64,000 nt of DNA from Micromussa lordhowensis (Eukaryota > Cnidaria > Anthozoa > Scleractinia > Lobophylliidae): assembly GCA_964020085.1 (NCBI GenBank), contig CAXHUQ010001522.1:186001-250000 (forward strand), written 5' to 3'. The notes under the pieces are model-generated. The model saw only the letters and a program-made list of their open reading frames with translations. It was not told where the DNA came from and did not search any database. This document shows, one piece after another, positions 9,962 through 23,800 of this stretch. Each line of letters starts with the position of its first letter. The stretch's first letter is position 1. The position numbers were made by a program, and so were the translations under genes.

Positions 9962-12305
9962 GTCGCAACTTGGCAAACTAATGGCACCAAAGCACTCCTG
10001 GGGTGGGTCCGGGTCCACATGCAAAGTTTCGGAGCTGCGCGACATCTCGCACTATGCTAACCAGCCCGTTTGCTAATTAGCCGAACTTTGTGCGCGTCGC
10101 AACTTTGCAAACTAATACCACCAAAGCACTCCCGGGGTCGGTCCGGGTCCAAATGCGAAGTATCGGAGCTGCGCGAAATCTCGCACTATGCTAATCAGCC
10201 CGCAGATCCCCAGGGGTGGCCGGCTGGCTGACTCGTTAGCCGAGCTTGACGCGTGTCGCAACTTGGCAAACTAATGGCACCAAAGCACTCCTGAGGTGGG
10301 TCCGGGTCCACATGCAAAGTTTCGGAGCTGCGCGACATCTCGCACTATGCTAACCAGCCCGTTTGCTAATTAGCCGAACTTTGCGCGCGTCGCAACTTTG
10401 CAAACTAATACCACCAAAGCACTCCCGGGGTCGGTCCGGGTCCAAATGCGAAGTATCGGAGCTGCGCGAAATCTCGCACTATGCTAATCAGCCCGCAGAT
10501 CCCCAGGCGTGGCCGGCTGGCTGACTCGTTAGCCGAGCTTGACGCGTGTCGCAACTTGGCAAACTAATGGCACCAAAGCACTCCTGGGGTGGGTCCGGGT
10601 CCACATGCAAAGTTTCGGAGCTGCGCGACATCTCGCACTATCCTAACCAGCCCGTTTGCTAATTAGGCGAACTTTGCGCGCGTCGCAACTTTGCAAACTA
10701 ATACCACCAAAGCACTCCCGGGGTCGGTCCCGGTCCAAATGCAAAGTATCGGAGCTGCGCGAAATCTCGCACTATGCTAATCAGCCCGCAGATCCCCAGG
10801 CGTGGCCGGCTGGCTGACTCGTTAGCCGAGCTTGACGCGTGTCGCAACTTGGCAAACTAATGGCACCATAGCACTCCTGGGGTGGGTCCGGGTCCACATG
10901 CAAAGTTTCGGAGCTGCGCGACATCTCGCACTATGCTAACCAGCCCGTTTGCTAATTAGCCGAACTTTGCGCGCGTCGCAACTTTGCAAACTAATACCAC
11001 CAAAGCACTCCCGGGGTCGGTCCGGGTCCAAATGCGAAGTATCGGAGCTGCGCGAAATCTCGCACTATGCTAATCAGCCCGCAGATCCCCAGGCGTGGCC
11101 GGCTGGCTGACTCGTTAGCCGAGCTTGACGCGTGTCGCAACATGGCAAACTAATGGCACCAAAGCACTCCTGGGGTGGGTCCGGGTCCACATGCAAAGTT
11201 TCGGAGCTGCGCGACATCTCGCACTATGCTAACCAGCCCGTTTGCTAATTAGCCGAACTTTGCGCGCGTCGCAACTTTGCAAACTAATACCACCAAAGCA
11301 CTCCCGGGGTCGGTCCGAGTCCAAATGCGAAGTATCGGAGCTGCGCGAAATCTCGCACTATGCTAATCAGCCCGCAGATCCCCAGGGGTGGCCGGCTGGC
11401 TGACTCGTTAGCCGAGCTTGACGCATGTCGCAACTTGGCAAACTAATGGCACCAAAGCACTCCTGGGGTGGGTCCGGGTCCACATGCAAAGTTTCGGAGC
11501 TGCGCGACATCTTGCACTATGCTAACCAGCCCGTTTGCTAATTAGCCGAACTTTGCGCGCGTCGCAACTTTGCAAACTAATACCACCAAAGCACTCCCGG
11601 GGTCGGTCCGGGTCCAAATGCAAAGTATCGGAGCTGCGCGAAATCTCGCACTATGCTAATCAGTCCGCAGATCCCCAGGCGTGGCCGGCTGGCTGACTCG
11701 TTAGCCGAGCTTGACGCGTGTCGCAACTTGGCAAACTAATGGCACCAAAGCACTCCTGGGGTGGGTCCGGGTCCACATGCAAAGTTTCGGAGCTGCACGA
11801 CATCTCGCACTATGCTAACCAGCCCGTTTGCTAATTAGCCGAACTTTGCGCGCGTCGCAACTTTGCAAACTAATACCACCAAAGCACTCCCGGGGTCGGT
11901 CCGGGTCCAAATGCGAAGTATCGGAGCTGCGCGAAATCTCGCACTATGCTAATCAGCCCGCAGATCCCCAGGCGTGGCCGGCTGGCTGACTCGTTAGCCG
12001 AGCTTGATGCGTGTCGCAACTTGGCAAACTAATGGCACCAAAGCACTCCTGGGGTGGGTCCGGGTCCACATGCAAAGTTTCGGAGCTGCGCGACATCTCG
12101 CACTATGCTAACCAGCCCGTTTGCTAATTAGCCGAACTTTGCGCGTGGCGCAACTTTGCAAACTAATACCACCAAAGCACTCCCGGGGTCGGTCCGGGTC
12201 CAAATGCGAAGTATCAGAGCTGCGCAAAATCTCGCACTATGCTAATCAGCCCGCAGATCCCCAGGCGTGGCCGGCTGGCTGACTCGTTAGCCGAGCTTAG
12301 CGCGT

Positions 12306-12597
12306 GTCGCAACTTGGCAAACTAATGGCACCAAAGCACTCCTGGGGTGGGTCCGGGTCCACATGCAAAGTTTCGGAGCTGCGCGACATCTCGCACTATG
12401 CTAACCAGCCCGTTTGCTAATTAGCCAAACTTTGCGCGCGTCGCAACTTTGCAAACCAATACCACCAAAGCACTCCCGGGGTCGGTCCGGGTCCAAATGC
12501 GAAGTATCGGAGCTGCGCGAAATCTCGCACTATGCTAATCAGCCCGCAGATCCCCAGGGGTGGCCGGCTGGCTGACTCGTAGCCGAGCTTGACGCGT
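12306..12597 (+). repeat. 292-bp unit with cgtagcc deletion (c)
   Basis: This is the P copy 2 counterpart of unit 7034 at +5272, including the private aaccaatacc change at the start of B. The missing t is near 12580. Confidence 0.93.
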
Positions 12598-13769
12598 GTC
12601 GCAACTTGGCAAACTAATGGCACCAAAGCACTCCTGGGGTGGGTCCGGGTCCACATGCAAAGTTTCGGAGCTGCGCGACATCTCGCACTATGCTAACCAG
12701 CCCGTTTGCTAATTAGCCGAACTTTGCGCGCGTCGCAACTGTGCAAACTAATACCACCAAAGCACTCCCGGGGTCGGTCCGGGTCCAAATGCGAAGTATC
12801 GGAGCTGCGCGAAATCTCGCACTATGCTAATCAGCCCGCTGATCCCCAGGCGTGGCCGGCTGGCTGACTCGTTAGCCGAGCTTGACGCGTGTCGCAACTT
12901 GGCAAACTAATGGCACCAAAGCACTCCTGGGGTGGGTCCGGGTCCACATGCAAAGTTTCGGAGCTGCGCGACATCTCGCACTATGCTAACCAGCCCGTTT
13001 GCTAATTAGCCGAACTTTGCGCGCGTCGCAACTTTGCAAACTAATACCACCAAAGCACTCCCGGGGTCGGTCCGGGTCCAAATGCGAAGTATCGGAGCTG
13101 CGCAAAATCTCGCACTATGCTAATCAGCCCGCAGATCCCCAGGCGTGGCCGGCTGGCTGACTCGTTAGCCGAGCTTGACGCGTGTCGCAACTTGGCAAAC
13201 TAATGGCACCAAAGCACTCCTGGGGTGGGTCCGGGTCCACATGCAAAGTTTCGGAGCTGCACGACATCTCGCACTATGCTAACCAGCCCGTTTGCTAATT
13301 AGCCGAACTTTGCGCGCGTCGCAACTTTGCAAACTAATACCACCAAAGCACTCCCGGGGTCGGTCCGGGTCCAAATGCGAAGTATCGGAGCTGCGCGAAA
13401 TCTCGCACTATGCTAATCAGCCCGCAGATCCCCAGGCGTGGCCGGCTGGCTGACTCGTTAGCCGAGCTTGATGCTTGTCGCAACTTGGCAAACTAATGGC
13501 ACCAAAGCACTCCTGGGGTGGGTCCGGGTCCACATGCAAAGTTTCGGAGCTGCTCGACATCTCGCACTATGCTAACCAGCCCGTTTGCTAATTAGCCGAA
13601 CTTTGCGCGTGGCGCAACTTTGCAAACTAATACCACCAAAGCACTCCCGGGGTCGGTCCGGGTCCAAATGCGAAGTACCGGAGCTGCGCAAAATCTCGCA
13701 CTATGCTAATCAGCCCGCAGATCCCCAGGCGTGGCCGGCTGGCTGACTCGTTAGCCGAGCTTAGCGCGT

Positions 13770-14061
13770 GTCGCAACTTGGCAAACTAATGGCACCAAAG
13801 CACTCCTGGGGTGGGTCCGGGTCCACATGCAAAGTTTCGGAGCTGCGCGACATCTCGCACTATGCTAACCAGCCCGTTTGCTAATTAGCCAAACTTTGCG
13901 CGCGTCGCAACTTTGCAAACTAATACCACCAAAGCACTCCCGGGGTCGGTCCGGGTCCAAATGCGAAGTATCGGAGCTGCGCGAAATCTCGCACTATGCT
14001 AATCAGCCCGCAGATCCCCAGGGGTGGCCGGCTGGCTGACTCGTAGCCGAGCTTGACGCGT
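13770..14061 (+). repeat. 292-bp unit with cgtagcc deletion (d)
   Basis: This is the P copy 2 counterpart of unit 8498 at +5272. The missing t is near 14044. The pairing a/c and b/d shows that the 5-unit event came before the 18-unit duplication. Confidence 0.93.
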
Positions 14062-15568
14062 GTCGCAACTTGGCAAACTAATGGCACCAAAGCACTCCTG
14101 GGGTGGGTCCGGGTCCACATGCAAAGTTTCGGAGCTGCGCGACATCTCGCACTATGCTAACCAGCCCGTTTGCTAATTAGCCGAACTTTGCGCGCGTCGC
14201 AACTTTGCAAACTAATACCACCAAAGCACTCCCGGGGTCGGTCCGGGTCCAAATGCGAAGTATCGGAGCTGCGCGAAATCTCGCACTATGCTAATCAGCC
14301 CGCTGATCCCCAGGCGTGGCCGGCTGGCTGACTCGTTAGCCGAGCTTGACGCGTGTCGCAACTTGGCAAACTAATGGCACCAAAGCACTCCTGGGGTGGG
14401 TCCGGGTCCACATGCAAAGTTTCGGAGCTGCGCGACATCTCGCACTATGCTAACCAGCCCGTTTGCTAATTAGCCGAACTTTCCGCGTGGCGCAACTTTG
14501 CAAACTAATACCACCACAGCACTCCCGGGGTCGGTCCGGGTCCAAATGCGAAGTATCGGAGCTGCACGAAATCTCGCACTATGCTAATCAGCCCGCAGAT
14601 CCCCAGGCGTGGCCGGCTGGCTGACTCGTTAGCCGAGCTTAACGCGTGTCGCAACTTGGCAAACTAATGGCACCAAAGCACTCCTGGGGTGGGTCCGGGT
14701 CCACATGCAAAGTTTCGGAGCTGCGCGACATCTCGCACTATGCTAACCAGCCCGTTTGCTAATTAGCCGAACTTTGCGCGCGTCGCAACTTTGCAAACTA
14801 ATACCACCAAAGCACTCCCGGGGTCGGTCCGGGTCCAAATGCGAAGTATCGGAGCTGCGCGAAATCTCGCACTATGCTAATCAGCCCGCTGATCCCCAGG
14901 CGTGGCCGGCTGGCTGACTCGTTAACCGAGCTTGACGCGTGTCGCAACTTGGCAAACTAATGGCACCAAAGCACTCCTGGGGTGGGTCCGGGTCCACATG
15001 CAAAGTTTCGGAGCTGCGCGACATCTCGCACTATGCTAACCAGCCCGTTTGCTAATTAGCCGAACTTTCCGCGTGGCGCAACTTTGCAAACTAATACCAC
15101 CACAGCACTCCCGGGGTCGGTCCGGGTCCAAATGCGAAGTATCGGAGCTGCACGAAATCTCGCACTATGCTAATCAGCCCGCAGATCCCCAGGCGTGGCC
15201 GGCTGGCTGACTCGTTAGCCGAGCTTAACGCGTGTCGCAACTTGGCAAACTAATGGCACCAAAGCACTCCTGGGGTGGGTCCGGGTCCACATGCAAAGTT
15301 TCGGAGCTGCGCGACATCTCGCACTATGCTAACCAGCCCGTTTGCTAATTAGCCGAACTTTGTGCGCGTCGCAACTTTGCAAACTAATACCACCAAAGCA
15401 CTCCCGGGGTCGGTCCGGGTCCAAATGCGAAGTATCGGAGCTGCGCGAAATCTCGCACTATGCTAATCAGCCCGCAGATCCCCAGGGGTGGCCGGCTGGC
15501 TGACTCGTTAGCCGAGCTTGACGCGTGTCGCAACTTGGCAAACTAATGGCACCAAAGCACTCCTGAGG

Positions 15569-18500
15569 TGGGTCCGGGTCCACATGCAAAGTTTCGGAGC
15601 TGCGCGACATCTCGCACTATGCTAACCAGCCCGTTTGCTAATTAGCCGAACTTTGCGCGCGTCGCAACTTTGCAAACTAATACCACCAAAGCACTCCCGG
15701 GGTCGGTCCGGGTCCAAATGCGAAGTATCGGAGCTGCGCGAAATCTCGCACTATGCTAATCAGCCCGCAGATCCCCAGGCGTGGCTGGCTGGCTGACTCG
15801 TTAGCCGAGCTTGACGCGTGTCGCAACTTGGCAAACTAATGGCACCAAAGCACTCCTGGGGTGGGTCCGGGTCCACATGCAAAGTTTCGGAGCTGCGCGA
15901 CATCTCGCACTATGCTAACCAGCCCGTTTGCTAATTAGCCGAACTTTGCGCGCGTCGCAACTTTGCAAACTAATACCACCAAAGCACTCCCGGGGTCGGT
16001 CCGGGTCCAAATGTGAAGTATCGGAGCTGCGCGAAATCTCGCACTATGCTAATCAGCCCGCAGATGCCCAGGCGTGGCCGGCTGGCTGACTCGTTAGCCG
16101 AGCTTGACGCGTGTCGCAACTTGGCAAACTAATGGCACCAAAGCACTCCTGGGGTGGGTCCGGGTCCACATGCAAAGTTTCGGAGCTGCGCGACATCTCG
16201 CACTATGCTAACCAGCCCGTTTGCTAATTAGCCGAACTTTGCGCGCGTCGCAACTTTGCAAACTAATACCACCAAAGCACTCCCGGGGTCGGTCCGGGTC
16301 CAAATGCGAAGTATCGGAGCTGCGCGAAATCTCGCACTATGCTAATCAGCCCTCAGATCCCCAGGCGTGGCCGGCTGGCTGACTCGTTAGCCGAGCTTGA
16401 CGCGTGTCGCAACTTGGCAAACTAATGGCACCAAAGCACTCCTGGGGTGGGTCCGGGTCCACATGCAAAGTTTCGGAGCTGCGCGACATCTCGCACTATG
16501 CTAACCAGCCCGTTTGCTAATTAGCCGAACTTTGCGCGCGTCGCAACTTTGCAAACTAATACCACCAAAGCACTCCCGGGGTCGGTCCAGGTCCAAATGC
16601 GAAGTATCGGAGCTGCGCGAAATCTCGCACTATGCTAATCAGCCCGCAGATCCCCAGGCGTGGCCGGCTGGCTGACTCGTTAGCCGAGCTTGATGCGTGT
16701 CGCAACTTGGCAAACTAATGGACCAAAGCACTCCTGGGGTGGGTCCGGGTCCACATGCAAAGTTTCGGAGCTGCGCGACATCTCGCACTATGCTAACCAG
16801 CCCGTTTGCTAATTAGCCGAACTTTGCGCGCGTCGCAACTTTGCAAACTAATACCACCAAAGCACTCCCGGGGTCGGTCCGGGTCCAAATGCGAAGTATC
16901 GGAGCTGCGCGAAATCTCGCACTATGCTAATCAGCCCGCAGATCCCTAGGCGTGGCCGGCTGGCTGACTCGTTAGCCGAGCTTGACGCGTGTCGCAACTT
17001 GGCAAACTAATGGCACCAAAGCACTCCTTGGGTGGGTCCGGGTCCACATGCAAAGTTTCGGAGCTGCGCTACATCTCGCACTATGCTAACCAGCCCGTTT
17101 GCTAATTAGCCGAACTTTGCGCGCGTCGCAACTTTGCAAACTAATACCACCAAAGCACTCCCGGGGTCGGTCCGGGTCCAAATGCGAAGTATCGGAGCTG
17201 CGCGAAATCTCGCACTATGCTAATCAGCCCGCAGATCCCCAGGCGTGGCCGGCTGGCTGACTCGTTAGCCGAGCTTGACGCGTGTCGCAACTTGGCAAAC
17301 TAATGGCACCAAAGCACTCCTGGGGTGGGTCCGGGTCCACATGCAAAGTTTCGGAGCTGCGCGACATCTCGCACTATGCTAACCAGCCCGTTTGCTAATT
17401 AGCCGAACTTTGCGCGCGTCGCAACTTTGCAAACTAATACCACCAAAGCACTCCCGGGGTCGGTCCGGGTCCAAATGCGAAGTATCGGAGCTGCGCGAAA
17501 TCTCGCACTATGCTAATCAGCCTGCAGATCCCCAGGCGTGGCCGGCTGGCTGACTCGTTAGCCGAGCTTGACGCGTGTCGCAACTTGGCAAACTAATGGC
17601 ACCAAAGCACTCCTGGGGTGGGTCCGGGTCCACATGCAAAGTTTCGGAGCTGCGCGACATCTCGCACTATGCTAACCAGCCCGTTTGCTAATTAGCCGAA
17701 CTTTGCGCGCGTCGCAACTTTGCAAACTAATACCACCAAAGCACTCCCGGGGTCGGTCCAGGTCCAAATGCGAAGTATCGGAGCTGCGCGAAATCTCGCA
17801 CTATGCTAATCAGCCCACAGATCCCCAGGCGTGGCCGGCTGGCTGACTCGTTAGCCGAGCTTGATGCGTGTCGCAACTTGGCAAACTAATGGCACCAAAG
17901 CACTCCTGGGGTGGGTCCGGGTCCACATGCAAAGTTTCGGAGCTGCGCGACATCTCGCACTATGCTAACCAGCCCGTTTGCTAATTAGCCGAACTTTGCG
18001 CGCGTCGGAACTTTGCAAACTAATACCACCAAAGCACTCCCGGGGTCGGTCCAGGTCCAAATGCGAAGTATCGGAGCTGCGCGAAATCTCGCACTATGCT
18101 AATCAGCCCGCAGATCCCCAGGCGTGGCCGGCTGGCTGACTCGTTAGCCGAGCTTGACGCGTGTCGCAACTTGGCAAACTAATGGCACCAAAGCACTCCT
18201 GGGGTGGGTCCGGGTCCACATGCAAAGTTTCGGAGCTGCGCGACATCTCGCACTATGCTAACCAGCCCGTTTGCTAATTAGCCGAACTTTGCGCGCGTCG
18301 CAACTTTGCAAACTAATACCACCAAAGCACTCCCGGGGTCGGTCCGGGTCCAAATGCGAAGTTTCGGAGCTGCGCGAAATCTCGCACTATGCTAATCAGC
18401 CCGCAGATCCCCAGGCGTGGCCGGCTGGCTGACTCGTTAGCCGAGCTTGACGCGTGTCGCAACTTGGCAAACTAATGGCACCAAAGCACTCCTGGGGTGG

Positions 18501-20841
18501 GTCCGGGTCCACATGCAAAGTTTCGGAGCTGCGCGACATCTCGCACTATCCTAACCAGCCCGTTTGCTAATTAGCCGAACTTTGCGCGCGTCGCAACTTT
18601 GCAAACTAATACCACCAAAGCACTCCCGGGGTCGGTCCGGGTCCAAATGCAAAGTATCGGAGCTGCGCGAAATCTCGCACTATGCTAATCAGCCCGCAGA
18701 TCCCCAGGCGTGGCCGGCTGGCTGACTCGTTAGCCGAGCTTGACGCGTGTCGCAACTTGGCAAACTAATGGCACCAAAGCACTCCTGGGGTGGGTCCGGG
18801 TCCACATGCAAAGTTTCGGAGCTGCGCGACATCTCGCACTATGCTAACCAGCCCGTTTGCTAATTAGCCGAACTTTGCGCGCGTCGCAACTTTGCAAACT
18901 AATACCACCAAAGCACTCCCGGGGTCGGTCCGGGTCCAAATGCGAAGTATCGGAGCTGCGCGAAATCTCGCACTATGCTAATCAGCCCGCAGATCCCCAG
19001 GCGTGGCCGGCTGGCTGACTCGTTAGCCGAGCTTGACGCGTGTCGCAACATGGCAAACTAATGGCACCAAAGCACTCCTGGGGTGGGTCCGGGTCCACAT
19101 GCAAAGTTTCGGAGCTGCGTGACATCTCGCACTATGCTAACCAGCCCGTTTGCTAATTAGCCGAACTTTGCGCGCGTCGCAACTTTGCAAACTAATACCA
19201 CCAAAGCACTCCCGGGGTCGGTCCGAGTCCAAATGCGAAGTATCGGAGCTGCGCGAAATCTCGCACTATGCTAATCAGCCCGCAGATCCCCAGGGGTGGC
19301 CGGCTGGCTGACTCGTTAGCCGAGCTTGACGCATGTCGCAACTTGGCAAACTAATGGCACCAAAGCACTCCTGGGGTGGGTCCGGGTCCACATGCAAAGT
19401 TTCGGAGCTGCGCGACATCTCGCACTATGCTAACCAGCCCGTTTGCTAATTAGCCGAACTTTGCGCGCGTCGCAACTTTGCAAACTAATACCACCAAAGC
19501 ACTCCCGGGGTCGGTCCGGGTCCAAATGCGAAGTATCGGAGCTGCGCGAAATCTCGCACTATGCTAATCAGCCCGCAGATCCCCAGGCGTGGCCGGCTGG
19601 CTGACTCGTTAGCCGAGCTTGACGCGTGTCGCAACTTGGCAAACTAATGGCACCAAAGCACTCCTGGGGTGGGTCCGGGTCCACATGCAAAGTTTCGGAG
19701 CTGCACGACATCTCGCACTATGCTAACCAGCCCGTTTGCTAATTAGCCAAACTTTGCGCGCGTCGCAACTTTGCAAACTAATACCACCAAAGCACTCCCG
19801 GGGTCGGTCCGGGTCCAAATGCGAAGTATCGGAGCTGCGCGAAATCTCGCACTATGCTAATCAGCCCGAAGATCCCCAGGGGTGGCCGGCTGGCTGACTC
19901 GTTAGCCGAGCTTGACGCGTGTCGCAACTTGGCAAACTAATGGCACCAAAGCACTCCTGGGGTGGGTCCGGGTCCACATGCAAAGTTTCGGAGCTGCGCG
20001 ACATCTCGCACTATGCTAACCAGCCCGTTTGCTAATTAGCCGAACTTTGCGCGCGTCACAACTTTGCAAACTAATACCACCAAAGCACTCCCGGGGTCGG
20101 TCCGGGTCCAAATGCGAAGTATCGGAGCTGCGCGAAATCTCGCACTATGCTAATCAGCCCGCTGATCCCCAGGCGTGGCCGGCTGGCTGACTCGTTAGCC
20201 GAGCTTGACGCGTGTCGCAACTTGGCAAACTAATGGCACCAAAGCACTCCTGGGGTGGGTCCGGGTCCACATGCAAAGTTTCGGAGCTGCGCGACATCTC
20301 GCACTATGCTAACCAGCCCGTTTGCTAATTAGCCGAACTTTGCGCGTGGCGCAACTTTGCAAACTAATACCACCACAGCACTCCCGGGGTCGGTCCGGGT
20401 CCAAATGCGAAGTATCGGAGCTGCACGAAATCTCGCACTATGCTAATCAGCCCGCAGATCCCCAGGCGTGGCCGGCTGGCTGACTCGTTAGCCGAGCTTA
20501 ACGCGTGTCGCAACTTGGCAAACTAATGGCACCAAAGCACTCCTGGGGTGGGTCCGGGTCCACATGCAAAGTTTCGGAGCTGCGCGACATCTCGCACTAT
20601 GCTAACCAGCCCGTTTGCTAATTAGCCGAACTTTGCGCGCGTCGCAACTTTGCAAACTAATACCACCAAAGCACTCCCGGGGTCGGTCCGGGTCCAAATG
20701 CGAAGTATCGGAGCTGCGCGAAATCTCGCACTATGCTAATCAGCCCGCAGATCCCCAGGGGTGGCCGGCTGGCTGACTCGTTAGCCGAGCTTGACGCGTG
20801 TCGCAACTTGGCAAACTAATGGCACCAAAGCACTCCTGAGG
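15569..20841 (+). repeat. 18-unit HOR Q, copy 1 (5273 bp)
   Basis: Marker order, with approximate positions: gtggctggctgg (15781), aaatgtgaag with cagatgccc (16012-16067), aatggacc deletion (16720), gatccctagg (16944), ctccttggg with gcgctac (17024-17070), cagcctgcag (17517), cagcccacag (17810), tatcctaacc (18547), gcaacatgg (19047), tccgagtcc (19213), gccaaac (19747), cgtcacaac (20056), cgctgatcc (20160), gcgtggcgc with ccaccacagc (20345-20380) and ctgaggtgg (20836). Only the last four or so units match HOR P in phase; the rest is a different order of related units. The length is 18 x 293 minus one deletion. Confidence 0.88.
16699..16990 (+). repeat. 292-bp unit with aatggacc deletion (Q copy 1)
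   Basis: One c is missing in half A between 16721 and 16722. It is followed in B by gatccctagg. It is the counterpart of the units at 3226 and 21972. Confidence 0.92.
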
Positions 20842-23800
20842 TGGGTCCGGGTCCACATGCAAAGTTTCGGAGCTGCGCGACATCTCGCACTATGCTAACC
20901 AGCCCGTTTGCTAATTAGCCGAACTTTTCGCGCGTCGCAACTTTGCAAACTAATACCACCAAAGCACTCCCGGGGTCGGTCCGGGTCCAAATGCGAAGTA
21001 TCGGAGCTGCGCGAAATCTCGCACTATGCTAATCAGCCCGCAGATCCCCAGGCGTGGCTGGCTGGCTGACTCGTTAGCCGAGCTTGACGCGTGTCGCAAC
21101 TTGGCAAACTAATGGCACCAAAGCACTCCTGGGGTGGGTCCGGGTCCACATGCAAAGTTTCGGAGCTGCGCGACATCTCGCACTATGCTAACCAGCCCGT
21201 TTGCTAATTAGCCGAACTTTGCGCGCGTCGCAACTTTGCAAACTAATACCACCAAAGCACTCCCGGGGTCGGTCCGGGTCCAAATGTGAAGTATCGGAGC
21301 TGCGCGAAATCTCGCACTATGCTAATCAGCCCGCAGATGCCCAGGCGTGGCCGGCTGGCTGACTCGTTAGCCGAGCTTGACGCGTGTCGCAACTTGGCAA
21401 ACTAATGGCACCAAAGCACTCCTGGGGTGGGTCCGGGTCCACATGCAAAGTTTCGGAGCTGCGCGACATCTCGCACTATGCTAACCAGCCCGTTTGCTAA
21501 TTAGCCGAACTTTGCGCGCGTCGCAACTTTGCAAACTAATACCACCAAAGCACTCCCGGGGTCGGTCCGGGTCCAAATGCGAAGTATCGGAGCTGCGCGA
21601 AATCTCGCACTATGCTAATCAGCCCGCAGATCCCCAGGCGTGGCCGGCTGGCTGACTCGTTAGCCGAGCTTGACGCGTGTCGCAACTTGGCAAACTAATG
21701 GCACCAAAGCACTCCTGGGGTGGGTCCGGGTCCACATGCAAAGTTTCGGAGCTGCGCGACATCTCGCACTATGCTAACCAGCCCGTTTGCTAATTAGCCG
21801 AACTTTGCGCGCGTCGCAACTTTGCAAACTAATACCACCAAAGCACTCCCGGGGTCGGTCCAGGTCCAAATGCGAAGTATCGGAGCTGCGCGAAATCTCG
21901 CACTATGCTAATCAGCGCGCAGATCCCCAGGCGTGGCCGGCTGGCTGACTCGTTAGCCGAGCTTGATGCGTGTCGCAACTTGGCAAACTAATGGACCAAA
22001 GCACTCCTGGGGTGGGTCCGGGTCCACATGCAAAGTTTCGGAGCTGCGCGACATCTCGCACTATGCTAACCAGCCCGTTTGCTAATTAGCCGAACTTTGC
22101 GCGCGTCGCAACTTTGCAAACTAATACCACCAAAGCACTCCCGGGGTCGGTCCGGGTCCAAATGCGAAGTATCGGAGCTGCGCGAAATCTCGCACTATGC
22201 TAATCAGCCCGCAGATCCCTAGGCGTGGCCGGCTGGCTGACTCGTTAGCCGAGCTTGACGCGTGTCGCAACTTGGCAAACTAATGGCACCAAAGCACTCC
22301 TTGGGTGGGTCCGGGTCCACATGCAAAGTTTCGGAGCTGCGCTACATCTCGCACTATGCTAACCAGCCCGTTTGCTAATTAGCCGAACTTTGCGCGCGTC
22401 GCAACTTTGCAAACTAATACCACCAAAGCACTCCCGGGGTCGGTCCGGGTCCAAATGCGAAGTATCGGAGCTGCGCGAAATCTCGCACTATGCTAATCAG
22501 CCCGCAGATCCCCAGGCGTGGCCGGCTGGCTGACTCGTTAGCCGAGCTTGACGCGTGTCGCAACTTGGCAAACTAATGGCACCAAAGCACTCCTGGGGTG
22601 GGTCCGGGTCCACATGCAAAGTTTCGGAGCTGCGCGACATCTCGCACTATGCTAACCAGCCCGTTTGCTAATTAGCCGAACTTTGCGCGCGTCGCAACTT
22701 TGCAAACTAATACCACCAAAGCACTCCCGGGGTCGGTCCGGGTCCAAATGCGAAGTATCGGAGCTGCGCGAAATCTCGCACTATGCTAATCAGCCTGCAG
22801 ATCCCCAGGCGTGGCCGGCTGGCTGACTCGTTAGCCGAGCTTGACGCGTGTCGCAACTTGGCAAACTAATGGCACCAAAGCACTCCTGGGGTGGGTCCGG
22901 GTCCACATGCAAAGTTTCGGAGCTGCGCGACATCTCGCACTATGCTAACCAGCCCGTTTGCTAATTAGCCGAACTTTGCGCGCGTCGCAACTTTGCAAAC
23001 TAATACCACCAAAGCACTCCCGGGGTCGGTCCAGGTCCAAATGCAAAGTATCGGAGCTGCGCGAAATCTCGCACTATGCTAATCAGCCCACAGATCCCCA
23101 GGCGTGGCCGGCTGGCTGACTCGTTAGCCGAGCTTGATGCGTGTCGCAACTTGGCAAACTAATGGCACCAAAGCACTCCTGGGGTGGGTCCGGGTCCACA
23201 TGCAAAGTTTCGGAGCTGCGCGACATCTCGCACTATGCTAACCAGCCCGTTTGCTAATTAGCCGAACTTTGCGCGCGTCGCAACTTTGCAAACTAATACC
23301 ACCAAAGCACTCCCGGGGTCGGTCCAGGTCCAAATGCGAAGTATCGGAGCTGCGCGAAATCTCGCACTATGCTAATCAGCCCGCAGATCCCCAGGCGTGG
23401 CCGGCTGGATGACTCGTTAGCCGAGCTTGACGCGTGTCGCAACTTGGCAAACTAATGGCACCAAAGCACTCCTGGGGTGGGTCCGGGTCCACATGCAAAG
23501 TTTCGGAGCTGCGCGACATCTCGCACTATGCTAACCAGCCCGTTTGCTAATTAGCCGAACTTTGCGCGCGTCGCAACTTTGCAAACTAATACCACCAAAG
23601 CACTCCCGGGGTCGGTCCGGGTCCAAATGCGAAGTATCGGAGCTGCGCGAAATCTCGCACTATGCTAATCAGCCCGCAGATCCCCAGGCGTGGCCGGCTG
23701 GCTGACTCGTTAGCCGAGCTTGACGCGTGTCGCAACTTGGCAAACTAATGGCACCAAAGCACTCCTGGGGTGGGTCCGGGTCCACATGCAAAGTTTCGGA

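Larger units (their letters stand above)
5025..10296 (+). repeat. 18-unit HOR P, copy 1 (5272 bp)
   Basis: Marker order, with approximate positions: tatcctaacc with ttaggcg (5367), caccatagc (5585), gcaacatgg (5868), tccgagtcc (6044), gcgtggcgc (6872), gagcttagcg (7021), gccaaac (7153), 1-bp deletion cgtagcc (7308), caactgtgc (7465), cgctgatcc (7566), gatgcttgtc (8199), gtaccgg (8404), cgtagcc again (8771), ccaccacagc (9240 and 9827), ttgtgcgcg (10088) and ctgaggtgg (10291). All recur at +5272. The left edge lies between about 5023 and 5366. The length is 18 x 293 minus the two 1-bp deletions. Confidence 0.9.
10297..15568 (+). repeat. 18-unit HOR P, copy 2 (5272 bp)
   Basis: Every marker of copy 1 is found 5272 bp downstream, for example tatcctaacc at 10639, the deletions near 12580 and 14044, caactgtgc at 12737 and ctgaggtgg at 15563. 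The only difference I found is at 14925 (gttaacc) against 9653 (gttagcc). Past about 15785 the match fails, because gtggctggctgg replaces gtggccggctgg, so the right edge is close to 15.6 kb. The near identity means either a very recent tandem duplication or, less likely, an assembly duplication. Confidence 0.9.
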
